Part shown: positions 34,120 through 42,176 of the stretch, in pieces
How the letters are laid out: every line of letters starts with the position of its first letter
Position numbering within the stretch: the first letter of the stretch is position 1
Source of the DNA: an uncultured Thermomicrobia bacterium
Lineage (GTDB): Bacteria > Chloroflexota > Chloroflexia > Thermomicrobiales > JALYUS01
Length of the DNA: 64,000 nucleotides
Direction: 5' to 3'
Assembly: GCA_937968015.1 (NCBI GenBank)
Contig: CALBSO010000050.1
Location: 1-64,000 of the forward strand
Notes under the pieces: model-generated
The model's database searches: none
Told to the model about the DNA's origin: nothing
The model's input: the letters and a program-made list of their open reading frames with translations, nothing else
Position numbers and translations under genes: made by a program

Positions 34120-34569
34120 ATGAGCATCAACCTCGATACCGGCACGGCGGATCGGGCAGAAATTATCCGCCTGCTGCGGGATGAGGGATACCGCATCACC
34201 CAGCCACGCATCGCCATCGTGGACGCCGTCCTCGCGACGCCCGGCGGCTTCACGGCGGACGGCCTCTACGACCAACTGCGCGGTGTGGCGGGCATTGGCC
34301 GCGCGACCGTCTTCCGCACGGTGGATACGCTCGCCCGGCTCGGCTACCTGCGCCGCCTGCACGACGAGGAGCATTGCAGCCAGTACATCCATACGACGCC
34401 GGGGCATCATCATCACCTGATCTGCACACAGTGCCATCGCGTCGTCGAGTTCGATGGCTGCACCGTGGATGCCCTCGCGAGCGAACTGAGCGAGCAAACA
34501 CAGTTCCGCATCCAGGGCCACTGGCTGGAACTCTTCGGCCTCTGCCCGGAATGCCAATCCGCCGCCTAA
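34120..34569 (+). CDS. Fur family metalloregulator
   Basis: A 149-residue regulator. Winged-helix DNA-binding domain at 12-85 (RLLRDEGYRITQPRIAIVDAVL, then ATVFRTVDTLARLGYL). The dimerisation domain has the sensor cluster HTTPGHHHHLIC at 91-102. The structural zinc site is formed by C102/C105 (CTQC) and C142/C145 (CPEC). The HHHH segment and location directly behind a Zn/Mn importer suggest a Zur- or Mur-like role rather than iron sensing. ATG 34120 follows GAGAAGGAG. It has its own promoter with a dyad. Confidence 0.93.
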   Translation: MSINLDTGTADRAEIIRLLRDEGYRITQPRIAIVDAVLATPGGFTADGLYDQLRGVAGIGRATVFRTVDTLARLGYLRRLHDEEHCSQYIHTTPGHHHHLICTQCHRVVEFDGCTVDALASELSEQTQFRIQGHWLELFGLCPECQSAA

Positions 34570-34628
34570 TATTGGTGGAGCAGAAATTAGCCTACTCCAC
34601 CATCATTGACGAGAATAAGGAGCCGCAC

Positions 34629-35081
34629 ATGGCCGACGTACAGACCGCCTTGCCCCCACAAATGCAGAAGATCGTCACGATGTTCCAGGGGATGGAAGGG
34701 CGCGACAAACTCGAACTGCTCCTTGATTACTCCGCCTCGATGCCCAAAGTGCCGGATGCCCTCAAAGGCAAGCACGACGAACTCGAAGCAGTCCATGAAT
34801 GCGCGACGCCGCTCTTCGTCCATGCCGAGATGCATGACGGCAAGATGGCCTACGCCTTCGAGGTGCCGGAAGTCTCGCCAACCGTGCGCGGCTTCGCGGC
34901 GATCCTCGGCCTCGGACTGAAGAGTGCGACACCGGAAGAAGTGCTCCGCACACCGGGCGACATCTTCTTCCAGATGGGCCTGCACAAAGTTCTCACGCCG
35001 CAACGGCTCAACGGCAGCGCGGCGCTCCTCGGCCATATGAAGCGGCTCGCCCTGCGCGAGATGGAACGGAGCAACGGGTAG
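34629..35081 (+). CDS. sufE: SufE family protein
   Basis: A 150-residue sulfur-acceptor protein for Fe-S cluster assembly. PPQMQKIVTMFQGMEGRDKLELLLDYS starts the SufE/CsdE fold, and the active cysteine is in AVHECATPLFVHAEM (about residue 57) at the tip loop that receives sulfane sulfur from SufS. The C-terminal helices are shorter than in E. coli but complete. ATG follows AAGGAGC. It lies 59 bases after the Fur-family gene and may be under the same metal control, but no SufS or SufBCD genes are nearby. Confidence 0.85.
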   Translation: MADVQTALPPQMQKIVTMFQGMEGRDKLELLLDYSASMPKVPDALKGKHDELEAVHECATPLFVHAEMHDGKMAYAFEVPEVSPTVRGFAAILGLGLKSATPEEVLRTPGDIFFQMGLHKVLTPQRLNGSAALLGHMKRLALREMERSNG

Positions 35082-35123
35082 TTCGGGGTTCGAGGTTCAG
35101 CATGATTCTTCGAACCCCGAACT
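35080..35123. terminator. bidirectional hairpin built from GTTCGRG heptamers
   Basis: Perfect 14-bp arms AGTTCGGGGTTCGA and TCGAACCCCGAACT with a 16-base loop between the convergent sufE and substrate-binding protein genes. The left arm is part of period-7 units GTTCGGG, GTTCGAG, GTTCAGC, and the stop TAG of sufE lies in its first bases. Confidence 0.65.
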
Positions 35124-35126
35124 TCC

Positions 35127-36374
35127 CTACGGCAGGAACTGCGTCGTGAAGGCTTTCGTCGGGTCAAAGGGCTTGGCAAGCAATTTCTGTTCGGTCATGA
35201 AGGCGCCGAATGCCTGCCAGACAGTGGGCTTCTGATCGCCCCACTTCGGTGCATCCGCCTTGTACTGCTTGGCGAGATAGGCCTGGCTCTGCTGGATAAG
35301 GTCCTTGCTCGTCTCCGGCGTCGCTTTGGCGAGGATGTCGCCCGTCCCCTTCGGGTCAGCAATCGCGTCGTTGTATCCCTTGCTTGTCGCGGTGAGGAAT
35401 TTCCTGACGACATCGCCGTTCTTCTGTGTCATCTCCTCATTGGTGATGAAGATCGGCGTGTAGTAATCGGGGATAACCTGCGTGTAGGCAGTGAGCGGCA
35501 GGTAGTTGAGGTCCAGGCCGCGCAGTTTGCCGTCAATCACCTCCCACCCCTCGAAGACCCAGGCGAAATCCACTTGCCCCTTCGCCGCCAGCGTCAGGAA
35601 ATCTGCGTCACCGGTTTCGACGAACTCCACTTTGCTCACATCGCCGCCATCTGTCTGCATCAGTTTGCCGATCAGCGCCTTCTCCGTCGGGGAGCCGAAG
35701 GAGGCGTATCGCTTGCCCTCGAAATCCTTCGGGCGAGCGATATTCGCCTTCTTCAGGGAGGCGAAGCCGGAGGTATTGTGCTGGATAATCGGCGCGATGG
35801 AGAGAATCGGGATGCCCTCGGAGCGCGCCTTGGCGAGCGGTTCGGACGACGAGATGCCGAACTGCACCTTGCCATTGCCGACGATCTGCTCGACGCTGCC
35901 CCCCTCGGCAAGCGGCAGGATTTCGACAGTCAACCCCTGCTCCTTGAAATATCCCCGCTCCTGCGCGACGTAGAGGCCGGTATGATTCGTATTCGGCACC
36001 CAGTCGAGCATCACGCTGATCTTCTGCACGCTGCCGGTGATCGTGGCGGCCGCATTGGCCGAGGCGGCGGGCGCGGTGGATGCCGCGGGCGAAGATGCCC
36101 CGCGCGTTGGCGCTGCCGCCGATCCGCTGGCGGCGGGCGTCGCAGTGCCGGTTGTCGCGCTCGAAGCAGCGATTGCAGCGGTTGCCGAGGCGGCGGCGCG
36201 GGTTTGCGCCGGATTGACCGTCCCAGGTGCGTTATCGTTGACGATGGGCACGGTCGGGGTGCTGCTCCCGCCGCAGGCGGCGAGAATCGCACTGACCGTT
36301 GCGCCACTCGCCAAAACGAGGAAATGGCGACGGTTCAATCGGGTAACGTCAAGCACAACATCCCGGTCAGTCAT
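35127..36374 (-). CDS. NMT1/THI5-like ABC substrate-binding lipoprotein (ThiY-type)
   Basis: A 415-residue exported lipoprotein. The N-terminus NRRHFLVLASGATVSAILAACGG has an RRHF Tat-like element and a lipobox LAAC. An Ala/Ser/Thr/Pro linker (about 50-115) precedes the NMT1/THI5 domain: VMLDWVPNTNHTGLYVAQERGYF (in two parts, VMLDWVPNTNHTG and LYVAQERGYF), GVQFGISSSEPLA-like VQFGISSSEPLAKARSEG, then DFAWVFEGWE. VMLDWxPNTNH is the pyrimidine-binding signature of ThiY. ATG 36374 overlaps the permease stop (ATGA). Regulation by the TPP riboswitch at 37337 supports formylaminopyrimidine or HMP as ligand. Confidence 0.9.
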   Translation of the reverse strand: MTDRDVVLDVTRLNRRHFLVLASGATVSAILAACGGSSTPTVPIVNDNAPGTVNPAQTRAAASATAAIAASSATTGTATPAASGSAAAPTRGASSPAASTAPAASANAAATITGSVQKISVMLDWVPNTNHTGLYVAQERGYFKEQGLTVEILPLAEGGSVEQIVGNGKVQFGISSSEPLAKARSEGIPILSIAPIIQHNTSGFASLKKANIARPKDFEGKRYASFGSPTEKALIGKLMQTDGGDVSKVEFVETGDADFLTLAAKGQVDFAWVFEGWEVIDGKLRGLDLNYLPLTAYTQVIPDYYTPIFITNEEMTQKNGDVVRKFLTATSKGYNDAIADPKGTGDILAKATPETSKDLIQQSQAYLAKQYKADAPKWGDQKPTVWQAFGAFMTEQKLLAKPFDPTKAFTTQFLP

Positions 36375-37216
36375 TCGGAGTACTCCTTTCGCGTGGCGAT
36401 ATACCACGGCATCAACAGACGGGCCACGAGATCAATGATGAGAAAGAGCGCCAGTGTGAGCAGCATGACGATGAAGACGGCGGCGAAGACCTTGTCCGGC
36501 GCGAAGGATTTTTGCGCGCGGATCATCGAAACCCCCAGCCCCTTGCTCCCGCCCAGCCACTCGCTGACGACCGCACCCGTCACGGCGTACGTCGCGGCGA
36601 TCTTCACGCCACTGAAGATGCTCGGCATGGCGGCGGGGATGCGGGCGACGCGCAAGAGTTGCCAGCGGCTCGCACCCATCGCGCGGAGCAGGTTGAGCAT
36701 CTCCGGCTCGGCGGAACGCAGACCGTCTACCGTGCTGACGACAATTGGGAAGAAGCAGTAGAGCACGATGATGACGACTTTCGGCGCGAGTCCGAAGCCG
36801 AGCCGGATGATCAGCAAGGGCGCGATGGCGATGATCGGGATCGTCTGTGAGCCGATCAGCAGCGGGTAGACCGCGCGGCGCAAGAGCGGCGTCGCGTCAA
36901 TCACGAAGGCGAAGAAAAGCCCCGTGAGAACAGCGACGGCAAACCCGACCGCCGTTTCCTGCACCGTGCGCCAGGTATTATCGGCGTATAAGTTGCCCTG
37001 CTCGCGGAACGCACCGAGGATGCGCGAGGGTGCGGGCAGTTCGTGCGGGTCCACTTGGAAGAGCCGCACCCACACTTCCCAGACGATCGCAAGCCCGATC
37101 AGCACCGCGAGCGGCAATCCGTGCCGCCGAACCCCTCCCCCCAACACGCCCAACGGATTCCGACTCCCCGGAATCGCGATAGGAGGGTTCGGGCTGTTCA
37201 TTGACGCGGGATCCAT
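36371..37216 (-). CDS. ABC transporter permease (ThiX-type)
   Basis: A 281-residue BPD-type permease with about six membrane helices. PLLIGSQTIPIIAIAPLLIIRLGFGLAPKVV (the SQTIPI...APLL block) and the EAA loop LLRAMGASRWQLLRVARIPAAMPSI are typical of NitT/TauT/ThiX permeases. The start at 37216 was chosen because GTGAGG lies just upstream; the longer frame runs back into the riboswitch terminator. Behind a TPP riboswitch it should import thiamine pyrimidine precursors with the lipoprotein downstream and, by inference, the ATPase at 29959. Confidence 0.9.
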   Translation of the reverse strand: MDPASMNSPNPPIAIPGSRNPLGVLGGGVRRHGLPLAVLIGLAIVWEVWVRLFQVDPHELPAPSRILGAFREQGNLYADNTWRTVQETAVGFAVAVLTGLFFAFVIDATPLLRRAVYPLLIGSQTIPIIAIAPLLIIRLGFGLAPKVVIIVLYCFFPIVVSTVDGLRSAEPEMLNLLRAMGASRWQLLRVARIPAAMPSIFSGVKIAATYAVTGAVVSEWLGGSKGLGVSMIRAQKSFAPDKVFAAVFIVMLLTLALFLIIDLVARLLMPWYIATRKEYSE

Positions 37217-37233
37217 GGAGACCTCACCCCCGA

Positions 37234-37259
37234 CCCCTCTCCATTGCGATGGAGAGGGG
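37234..37259. repeat. compact CCCCTCTCCAT/ATGGAGAGGGG palindrome
   Basis: Perfect 11-bp arms with a 4-base TGCG loop, lying between the riboswitch terminator and the ribosome site of the ThiX gene. On the thiX mRNA it forms a strong hairpin about 18 bases before the start codon. Confidence 0.75.
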
Positions 37260-37267
37260 AGCGAATG

Positions 37268-37314
37268 CAAAAGCCGCCGTTGCGACCCGGTGGGAGGGCG
37301 GCAAACGGCGGCTT
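37268..37314 (-). terminator. riboswitch-controlled intrinsic terminator
   Basis: On the minus strand AAGCCGCCGTTT pairs with AACGGCGGCTTTT around a 22-base loop, directly after the TPP aptamer. It ends in four U residues. This is the expression platform expected for transcriptional control. Confidence 0.75.
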
Positions 37315-37336
37315 GGCAGCCTTCTGCGCGCTTTCC

Positions 37337-37424
37337 TCCGCTGGTATTACCCAGGTCAGGTTCCGAGGGTTCGAAGCATTGGCGGGCTTCGCTCTCAGCC
37401 GGACTCATCCGGCACCCCTAGCGG
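37337..37424 (-). promoter_or_regulatory. TPP (THI element) riboswitch aptamer
   Basis: Read on the minus strand the element has the conserved segments in order: P1 strand CCGCT with AGGGGTGCC, GGCTGAGAG (J2/3 pyrimidine sensor), ACCCTCGGAACCTGA, then CTGGGTAATACCAGCG closing P1. Length and spacing match the class. It controls the ThiX/ThiY genes and, with bound thiamine diphosphate, should favour the terminator at 37268-37314. Confidence 0.95.
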
Positions 37425-37429
37425 CTCAT

Positions 37430-38098
37430 TCAGTTCTCAGTATGGTATGCCCCACCCCTGCCGCTGTCAACGTCATCCTTGTCTGAGCAAGACGCGATGA
37501 CCCGCTCCGGGAGCGTTTCCCACGGCAGCGGTCGAATCGTTGTAAGGCGATACTGCCCCGCTTCATGCGCCAACCAACGGCTAAAGAGCGCCTTTGCGTG
37601 TGCTTCGGTACGCCGCAACGCTGGCACGGCATTGGGATCTATCCCTCTGCCACGTTGCAGCATGTTCGCGAATAGGAAATCCGCGTCATCTTCAACGATG
37701 AAGACCGACTGTATTATCCTTTCGTCATACTCGCGCGCAATCGTCGCGGCGAATTCGGGAAGGATGCCATCGCCTTCAATGATCACGGGAACATTGGTCG
37801 CGACGTGGCTTTCTATCACGACTCGCAGCGCGCCGGTGATGGCCTGTCCGACCGCGATGAGTTTGTCCCGATACGTCTCGGGCGGGGTTTGCCAATCGCT
37901 TCGGTCAAGGAAGGAGAACAACTCCGGATGCTTCTCGCGAGAGACAAGCCCACTGAACTGCAAGGCCAGTCGAAGATCATCAACTTGCAGCCAGGGAATG
38001 CCGAACAACCGTGACAACGCGGCGGCTGTCTCCGATTTGCCGACACCCGATACCCCGCCAATGAGCAGGATCGTGAACTGTCTCGCTCTTTGCTCCAT
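37430..38098 (-). CDS. P-loop kinase-like protein (2-phosphoglycerate kinase/zeta-toxin-like fold)
   Basis: A 222-residue nucleotide-binding protein. Walker A is GGVSGVGKSE at about 14-23. DDLRLAL near 40-46 and VIIEGDGILPEFAA near 102-115 resemble the acceptor and Walker B regions of small P-loop kinases such as 2-phosphoglycerate kinase. RGRGIDPNAVPALRRTEAHAKALFSRWL probably contains the lid arginines (RGRG...ALRR). The substrate is unknown. It ends six bases before the TPP aptamer on the same strand, yet the aptamer and terminator lie downstream, so read-through from this gene would also pass the riboswitch. Confidence 0.75.
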   Translation of the reverse strand: MEQRARQFTILLIGGVSGVGKSETAAALSRLFGIPWLQVDDLRLALQFSGLVSREKHPELFSFLDRSDWQTPPETYRDKLIAVGQAITGALRVVIESHVATNVPVIIEGDGILPEFAATIAREYDERIIQSVFIVEDDADFLFANMLQRGRGIDPNAVPALRRTEAHAKALFSRWLAHEAGQYRLTTIRPLPWETLPERVIASCSDKDDVDSGRGGAYHTEN

Positions 38099-38217
38099 GT
38101 TCTCTATTTTAGTACTGGTACAGGTAACAACGATTCCGCACGACCTCTTCCGAAATCAATCATTCCAGCTGTAACGCTACCCCTTGACATATGTCCGTTG
38201 CTGTCCCACGCGGGGTG

Positions 38218-39852
38218 TTACGCGGTCAGGGTGAACCCCTCATAGCCCTTTGCCGCGACGTCATCGCATTGTTTCCTGTAGGCTCCGACACCGCCGACAT
38301 AGGGCATGAAGATGCGTGGCTTGCCGGGGATATTCGCCCCGACATACCAGGAGTTGGCTAACGGGTAGAGCGTCGTGTTGCCCACCTCGTTGACATGCAT
38401 CACCCACGCATCCTCCGCCTCGATGGTTGCCTCGATGCCCTTCCGATCATGCGCGCGCAGGTACGCGACGCAGTCCGCGATCCAGTCCACATGCTGCTCG
38501 ATAGAGACGATCATGTTGCTGAGCACGGAGGGGCTGCCGGGGCCGGTGATAATGAAGAGGTTCGGGAAGCCGGCGATCGCGATGCCGAGGTACGTGCGCG
38601 GGCCCTCGGCCCACTTCTGCTTCAGCGTGTACCCGGCCCTGCCGCGAATATCAATGTTGAGCAGCGTGCCCGTCATCGCATCGAAGCCCGTGGCGAAGAC
38701 GATGCTGTCCAGCGCGTACGCCGCAGCCCGTGTCCGCAAACCATCCGGGGTGATCGTCTCAATTGGGTCTTTGCGGACATCAACCAGGGTAACGTTGTCG
38801 CGGTTATATGTCGCGTAGTAGTCCGTGTCGAGCGGGAGACGCTTGGTGCCGATGGGGTGATCCCGCGGCGACAACGCCTCGGCGACGGCCGGATCGCGGA
38901 CCGTGGCGCGGATCTTGGCGCGGACAAACTCGGCTGCGGTCTCGTTGGCTTCCTTATTGGTACTCAGGTCCGCAAATGCCGACGTAAAGCCGAAGCCGCC
39001 GCGGTTCCAGCGGGCCTCGTACGCGCGCTGTCGCTCGTCGGGCGTTGCCTCCAGGGCAGGCGTGTCGTTGACCGGAACGACAAAGCCAGCGCGCGACTCG
39101 CGGTTCTTGCGCCGGTGCTCGGCATAGTTCGCCTTCAACCGCCGCTCGGCGTCCGGGTCCAGCGGCGCATTCCACGCGGGGATGGTGAAGTTCGGGGTCC
39201 GCTGAAAGACGAAGAGATGGGCCGCCTGCCGGGCGATGACCGGGATGGCCTGGATGCCGGAGGCGCCCGTGCCGATGACGCCGACCCGCTGGCCGGTAAG
39301 ATCCACGCCTTCGTGCGGCCAGTTGCCGGTGTGATACCACTTGCCCGCGAAGGTCTCGAGGCCCTTGAAAGTGGGCACTTGCGCGGTGGAGAGACAACCC
39401 GACGCCATGATGCAGAACTGCGCCGACATCCGGTCGCCGCCGTCCGTCTGGATCGCCCACCGGTGCGTCGCTTCGTCGAAGGCTGCGGCAGTCACGCGCG
39501 TCTCGAACTGAATGTCCCGGCGCAGGTCGAACCGATCCGCGACGTGATTGATATAGCGCAGAATCTCCGGCTGACCGGCGTACCGCTCGGTCCACCGCCA
39601 TTCCTGCTGGAGTTCGTCCGAGAAGGAATAGGAATAATCCATGCTCTCAATATCGCAGCGCGCGCCCGGGTAGCGGTTCCAGTACCATGTGCCGCCGACG
39701 CCGCTGCCCGCCTCATAGACCCGCGCCGAGAGCCCAAGCCCGCGCAGGCGGTGGAGCATGTATAACCCCGACAACCCGGCACCGACGATGACGGCATCGA
39801 AGTCCCTTGGCCACCCGGCGCCCGCTGCTACCGGCTGCTGCACGTCGGTCAT
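38218..39852 (-). CDS. FAD-dependent monooxygenase, Baeyer-Villiger type
   Basis: A 544-residue class B flavoprotein monooxygenase. FAD motif VGAGLSGLYMLHRL at about 23-36, then GVGGTWYWNRYPGARCDIES, a highly typical Baeyer-Villiger segment. The fingerprint FxGxxxHxxxW is complete (FAGKWYHTGNW, 168-178). The NADPH motif VGVIGTGASGIQAIP follows. It inserts oxygen next to ketones (cyclohexanone, phenylacetone, steroid-like substrates) using NADPH. ATG 39852 follows GGGAGAAG. It is an isolated gene; the substrate cannot be named. Confidence 0.93.
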   Translation of the reverse strand: MTDVQQPVAAGAGWPRDFDAVIVGAGLSGLYMLHRLRGLGLSARVYEAGSGVGGTWYWNRYPGARCDIESMDYSYSFSDELQQEWRWTERYAGQPEILRYINHVADRFDLRRDIQFETRVTAAAFDEATHRWAIQTDGGDRMSAQFCIMASGCLSTAQVPTFKGLETFAGKWYHTGNWPHEGVDLTGQRVGVIGTGASGIQAIPVIARQAAHLFVFQRTPNFTIPAWNAPLDPDAERRLKANYAEHRRKNRESRAGFVVPVNDTPALEATPDERQRAYEARWNRGGFGFTSAFADLSTNKEANETAAEFVRAKIRATVRDPAVAEALSPRDHPIGTKRLPLDTDYYATYNRDNVTLVDVRKDPIETITPDGLRTRAAAYALDSIVFATGFDAMTGTLLNIDIRGRAGYTLKQKWAEGPRTYLGIAIAGFPNLFIITGPGSPSVLSNMIVSIEQHVDWIADCVAYLRAHDRKGIEATIEAEDAWVMHVNEVGNTTLYPLANSWYVGANIPGKPRIFMPYVGGVGAYRKQCDDVAAKGYEGFTLTA

Positions 39853-40270
39853 CTCTTCTCCCACGACTCCTGGCTGTCAGCGCCCGATCTGGCACGACGA
39901 GCCGCCGAACGAAATGAGGATTCCCGTTTGGCCTCGAACTCCACGTACTTTGTACTTTGCACCAAACTGCTTTGTTATGCAATTGGGGGCGGAGTGACGT
40001 GACCGATGGAAAGATGCGCGGCCCCTTCAAGAATCATTCCTTCCAATTGACGTGTGTGGTAAAGTGCGGGTGTTACCCCTACTACGGTAGATTTCCCCTG
40101 GCGCATCGCCGCACCAATGGAAATCGGGACGATGCCTGTCCCCGCCGCCACTGCCTGCTGGCACTGCGCGCTCCTCGCCCTCCCGCGCAGGCCACTTTGG
40201 GGCATATCGCGATGGGGAATGGCTCACATGGCGTGGAGGGATGATGGTGGCGCAGGAAGGGAGAGCAGGG
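39853..40270. other. 418-base intergenic region without a convincing gene
   Basis: Contains the heptamer pair at 39944-39960 and otherwise only short frames without ribosome sites. No RNA gene or strong hairpin was recognised. It separates divergent genes and must hold both promoters. Confidence 0.4.
39944..39960. repeat. heptamer pair, (C/T)GTACTT units
   Basis: CGTACTT, TGTACTT then TGC. The unit is AT-richer than the surroundings and has the same period 7 as the other arrays. Confidence 0.5.
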
Positions 40271-40984
40271 ATGAGCACCGTCAGTGCGGCAGGGAGTGGG
40301 GACATGCGTGCGGAACCCGCGGTGATGGGCATGTCACGCGAGCGGCTTGGTGCGATCGGTGGGATCGTCTTCGTGGTGCTCGTGGTCGTCAGTACGTTTA
40401 TCGCACCCGGGCCACCCAAGGCGAGCGACCCGGTGGAGAAGATCACGACCTATTTCACGGATCATCGCAGCGCGATTCTGCTTTCCGGGTATCTCGGTAG
40501 TCTGGCGCTTATCCCGGTGATCGTCTTCATCGCGGCGCTGTACGCGCTGCTCCGTGATGCGGAGGGCCTGTCGGGCGGGCTCGCGCTCGCCTCCTTCGGC
40601 AGCGCGCTCATTACGGGCGTCTTTGCCACGATGACGGGTGTCCTCAACAGCGTCCTTGCCTTCACGGGACGGGATGCGGACGCTGCGACGATACGCGGGC
40701 TCTACAATCTCGATCAGATGGCCGGTACCTTCATCTGGTTCCCATTGGTGGCGTGGCTCCTCTTCGCGTCCCTCGTCATGCTGCGGATGGCGGGTGGCTA
40801 CCGCTGGGTCGGCTGGCTCGGTATGCTCGAGGCGATTGTCGGATTGCTCAGCGGGGCCAGTCTCGCGCGGAGTGGCTTCTTCGCGCTCGGCGGCATTCTC
40901 GGATTGATTGCCTTCCTGATCTTTGCCGTCTGGGTGCTCGCCACGAGCATCCTCATGCTGATGCGGACGCGGCGGACCATGTAA
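40271..40984 (+). CDS. multi-pass membrane protein of unknown function
   Basis: A 237-residue protein with six likely membrane helices at about 26-46, 72-98, 112-135, 157-180, 190-208 and 214-234, resembling DUF4386-type membrane proteins (KASDPVEKITTYFTDHRS in the first external loop, YNLDQMAGTFIWFPL later). No catalytic motif is seen. ATG 40271 follows GGGAGAGCAGGG; an ATG at 40241 is possible. It is convergent with the BNR-repeat protein gene. Confidence 0.75.
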   Translation: MSTVSAAGSGDMRAEPAVMGMSRERLGAIGGIVFVVLVVVSTFIAPGPPKASDPVEKITTYFTDHRSAILLSGYLGSLALIPVIVFIAALYALLRDAEGLSGGLALASFGSALITGVFATMTGVLNSVLAFTGRDADAATIRGLYNLDQMAGTFIWFPLVAWLLFASLVMLRMAGGYRWVGWLGMLEAIVGLLSGASLARSGFFALGGILGLIAFLIFAVWVLATSILMLMRTRRTM

Positions 40985-41013
40985 GGAGTCCGTGCGGCCG
41001 CGATGGTCGCGCC

Positions 41014-42021
41014 TTATGCATCTCGCGGGGCGAAGGAAACCGACTGAACCGTGAGCGCCGCATCGGCGTGCAAGGCCGAGCGCCAGCGCCACTCGCCGGG
41101 CGTGGCGTGCAGCAAGCGCCCGCCGGAGCAGACAGCCCAGACGGTGTCATCGGGCGCGGCGACGAACAGTTCCACCATGTCAGGCATCGGCGTGTCGAGA
41201 CCCGCGCTCGCCGGTTCCCAGGTCTCGCCGCCGTCCGATGACACGACAATCCGGCCCTCGCGTCCGACGTGCGGCGCCGGCCCGGCCAGCACAAGATCGG
41301 GCCGCGTCGGCGGGACGAGCGTCGCGCGCGTGTAGTCGGTCTCTAATTTCTCCCAGGTCGTGCCGCTATCCCGCGAGCGGGCGATGCCGCCGAACCGCCG
41401 TGGCGCATCACCGTTCCGATGGTGCGGGAGCGATGCATAGCCCAGCGCGGCGTAGAGGAGCGCGGGATCGTGCGGATGGCCGGTGATGTAATGGATATCG
41501 TCATCCTCGATCACCGGCGCGCACGCCCACGTCTCGCCGCCATCGTCGCTCCGCAGCAGGCCACCGACCTCGACCGAGGCAAAGAGACGACCGGTGCTAC
41601 CGGGCGGGGCGTAGACATTGCGCACGGCCCCGGCCCGCGGCGAATAGGGCAGGAACCACTGCTCGTACCCCGCGATCTGCGTAATCCCCGCCAGTTCCTG
41701 CCAGGTGCTCCCGCCATCCTCGCTGCGGAAGAGTCGCCCTGGCTCGGTACCGGCGAGGATCGCGCCGGGCTTGAGCGGATCGGGGGCAATGCAACGGAAG
41801 GCCGAGGCGGTGAGGCCCGTATTGGCGGGCGACCAGGTGTGGCCGCTGTCCTCACTGCGATAGAGACCATTGCCGTAGGACCCCGCAAGGATCGTCAGGG
41901 CGCCACCGTCGCGCCAGGCGTGGATGGCCCAAATGCGCTCGGAGGCAAGCCCGAGCGGTTCAACCGCGCCGTCACACAGACGATACACGCCGCCAGTGGC
42001 GCCGATATAGGTGTCGAACAT
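41014..42021 (-). CDS. BNR/Asp-box repeat beta-propeller protein
   Basis: A 335-residue protein with at least five Asp-box (S-x-D-x-G-x-T-W) repeats: RSEDSGHTW, RSEDGGSTW, RSDDGGETW, RSRDSGTTW and SSDGGETW. They predict a six- to seven-bladed sialidase/YCF48-like propeller. No signal peptide is present, so it is probably cytosolic and not a classical sialidase; the catalytic Arg triad and Tyr were not found. Similar proteins are annotated as exo-alpha-sialidase or photosystem stability factors without proof. ATG 42021 follows AAAGGAGC. Confidence 0.82.
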   Translation of the reverse strand: MFDTYIGATGGVYRLCDGAVEPLGLASERIWAIHAWRDGGALTILAGSYGNGLYRSEDSGHTWSPANTGLTASAFRCIAPDPLKPGAILAGTEPGRLFRSEDGGSTWQELAGITQIAGYEQWFLPYSPRAGAVRNVYAPPGSTGRLFASVEVGGLLRSDDGGETWACAPVIEDDDIHYITGHPHDPALLYAALGYASLPHHRNGDAPRRFGGIARSRDSGTTWEKLETDYTRATLVPPTRPDLVLAGPAPHVGREGRIVVSSDGGETWEPASAGLDTPMPDMVELFVAAPDDTVWAVCSGGRLLHATPGEWRWRSALHADAALTVQSVSFAPRDA

Positions 42022-42176
42022 CGGATGCTCCTTTCCCGAAGGGACGCGCGATGGCGATCAGTCCGACGCTTCAGCAGGCAAGGGGAAACAGTGACAAGAA
42101 TGATACAGGCCGACCACGGGCGCTGCAAACATCGGCGCTCGATGCCGATACCCACCATATCATTGTCGCCTTTTCC

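Noticed and set aside
36371..37408. Long N-terminal extension of the ThiX permease from 37408
   Set aside because: The extension would be translated from the TPP aptamer, its terminator and a palindrome; the ATG at 37216 has a proper ribosome site.
38395..39765. 456-codon frame antisense to the monooxygenase gene
   Set aside because: No domain; the minus strand carries the complete Baeyer-Villiger fingerprint.
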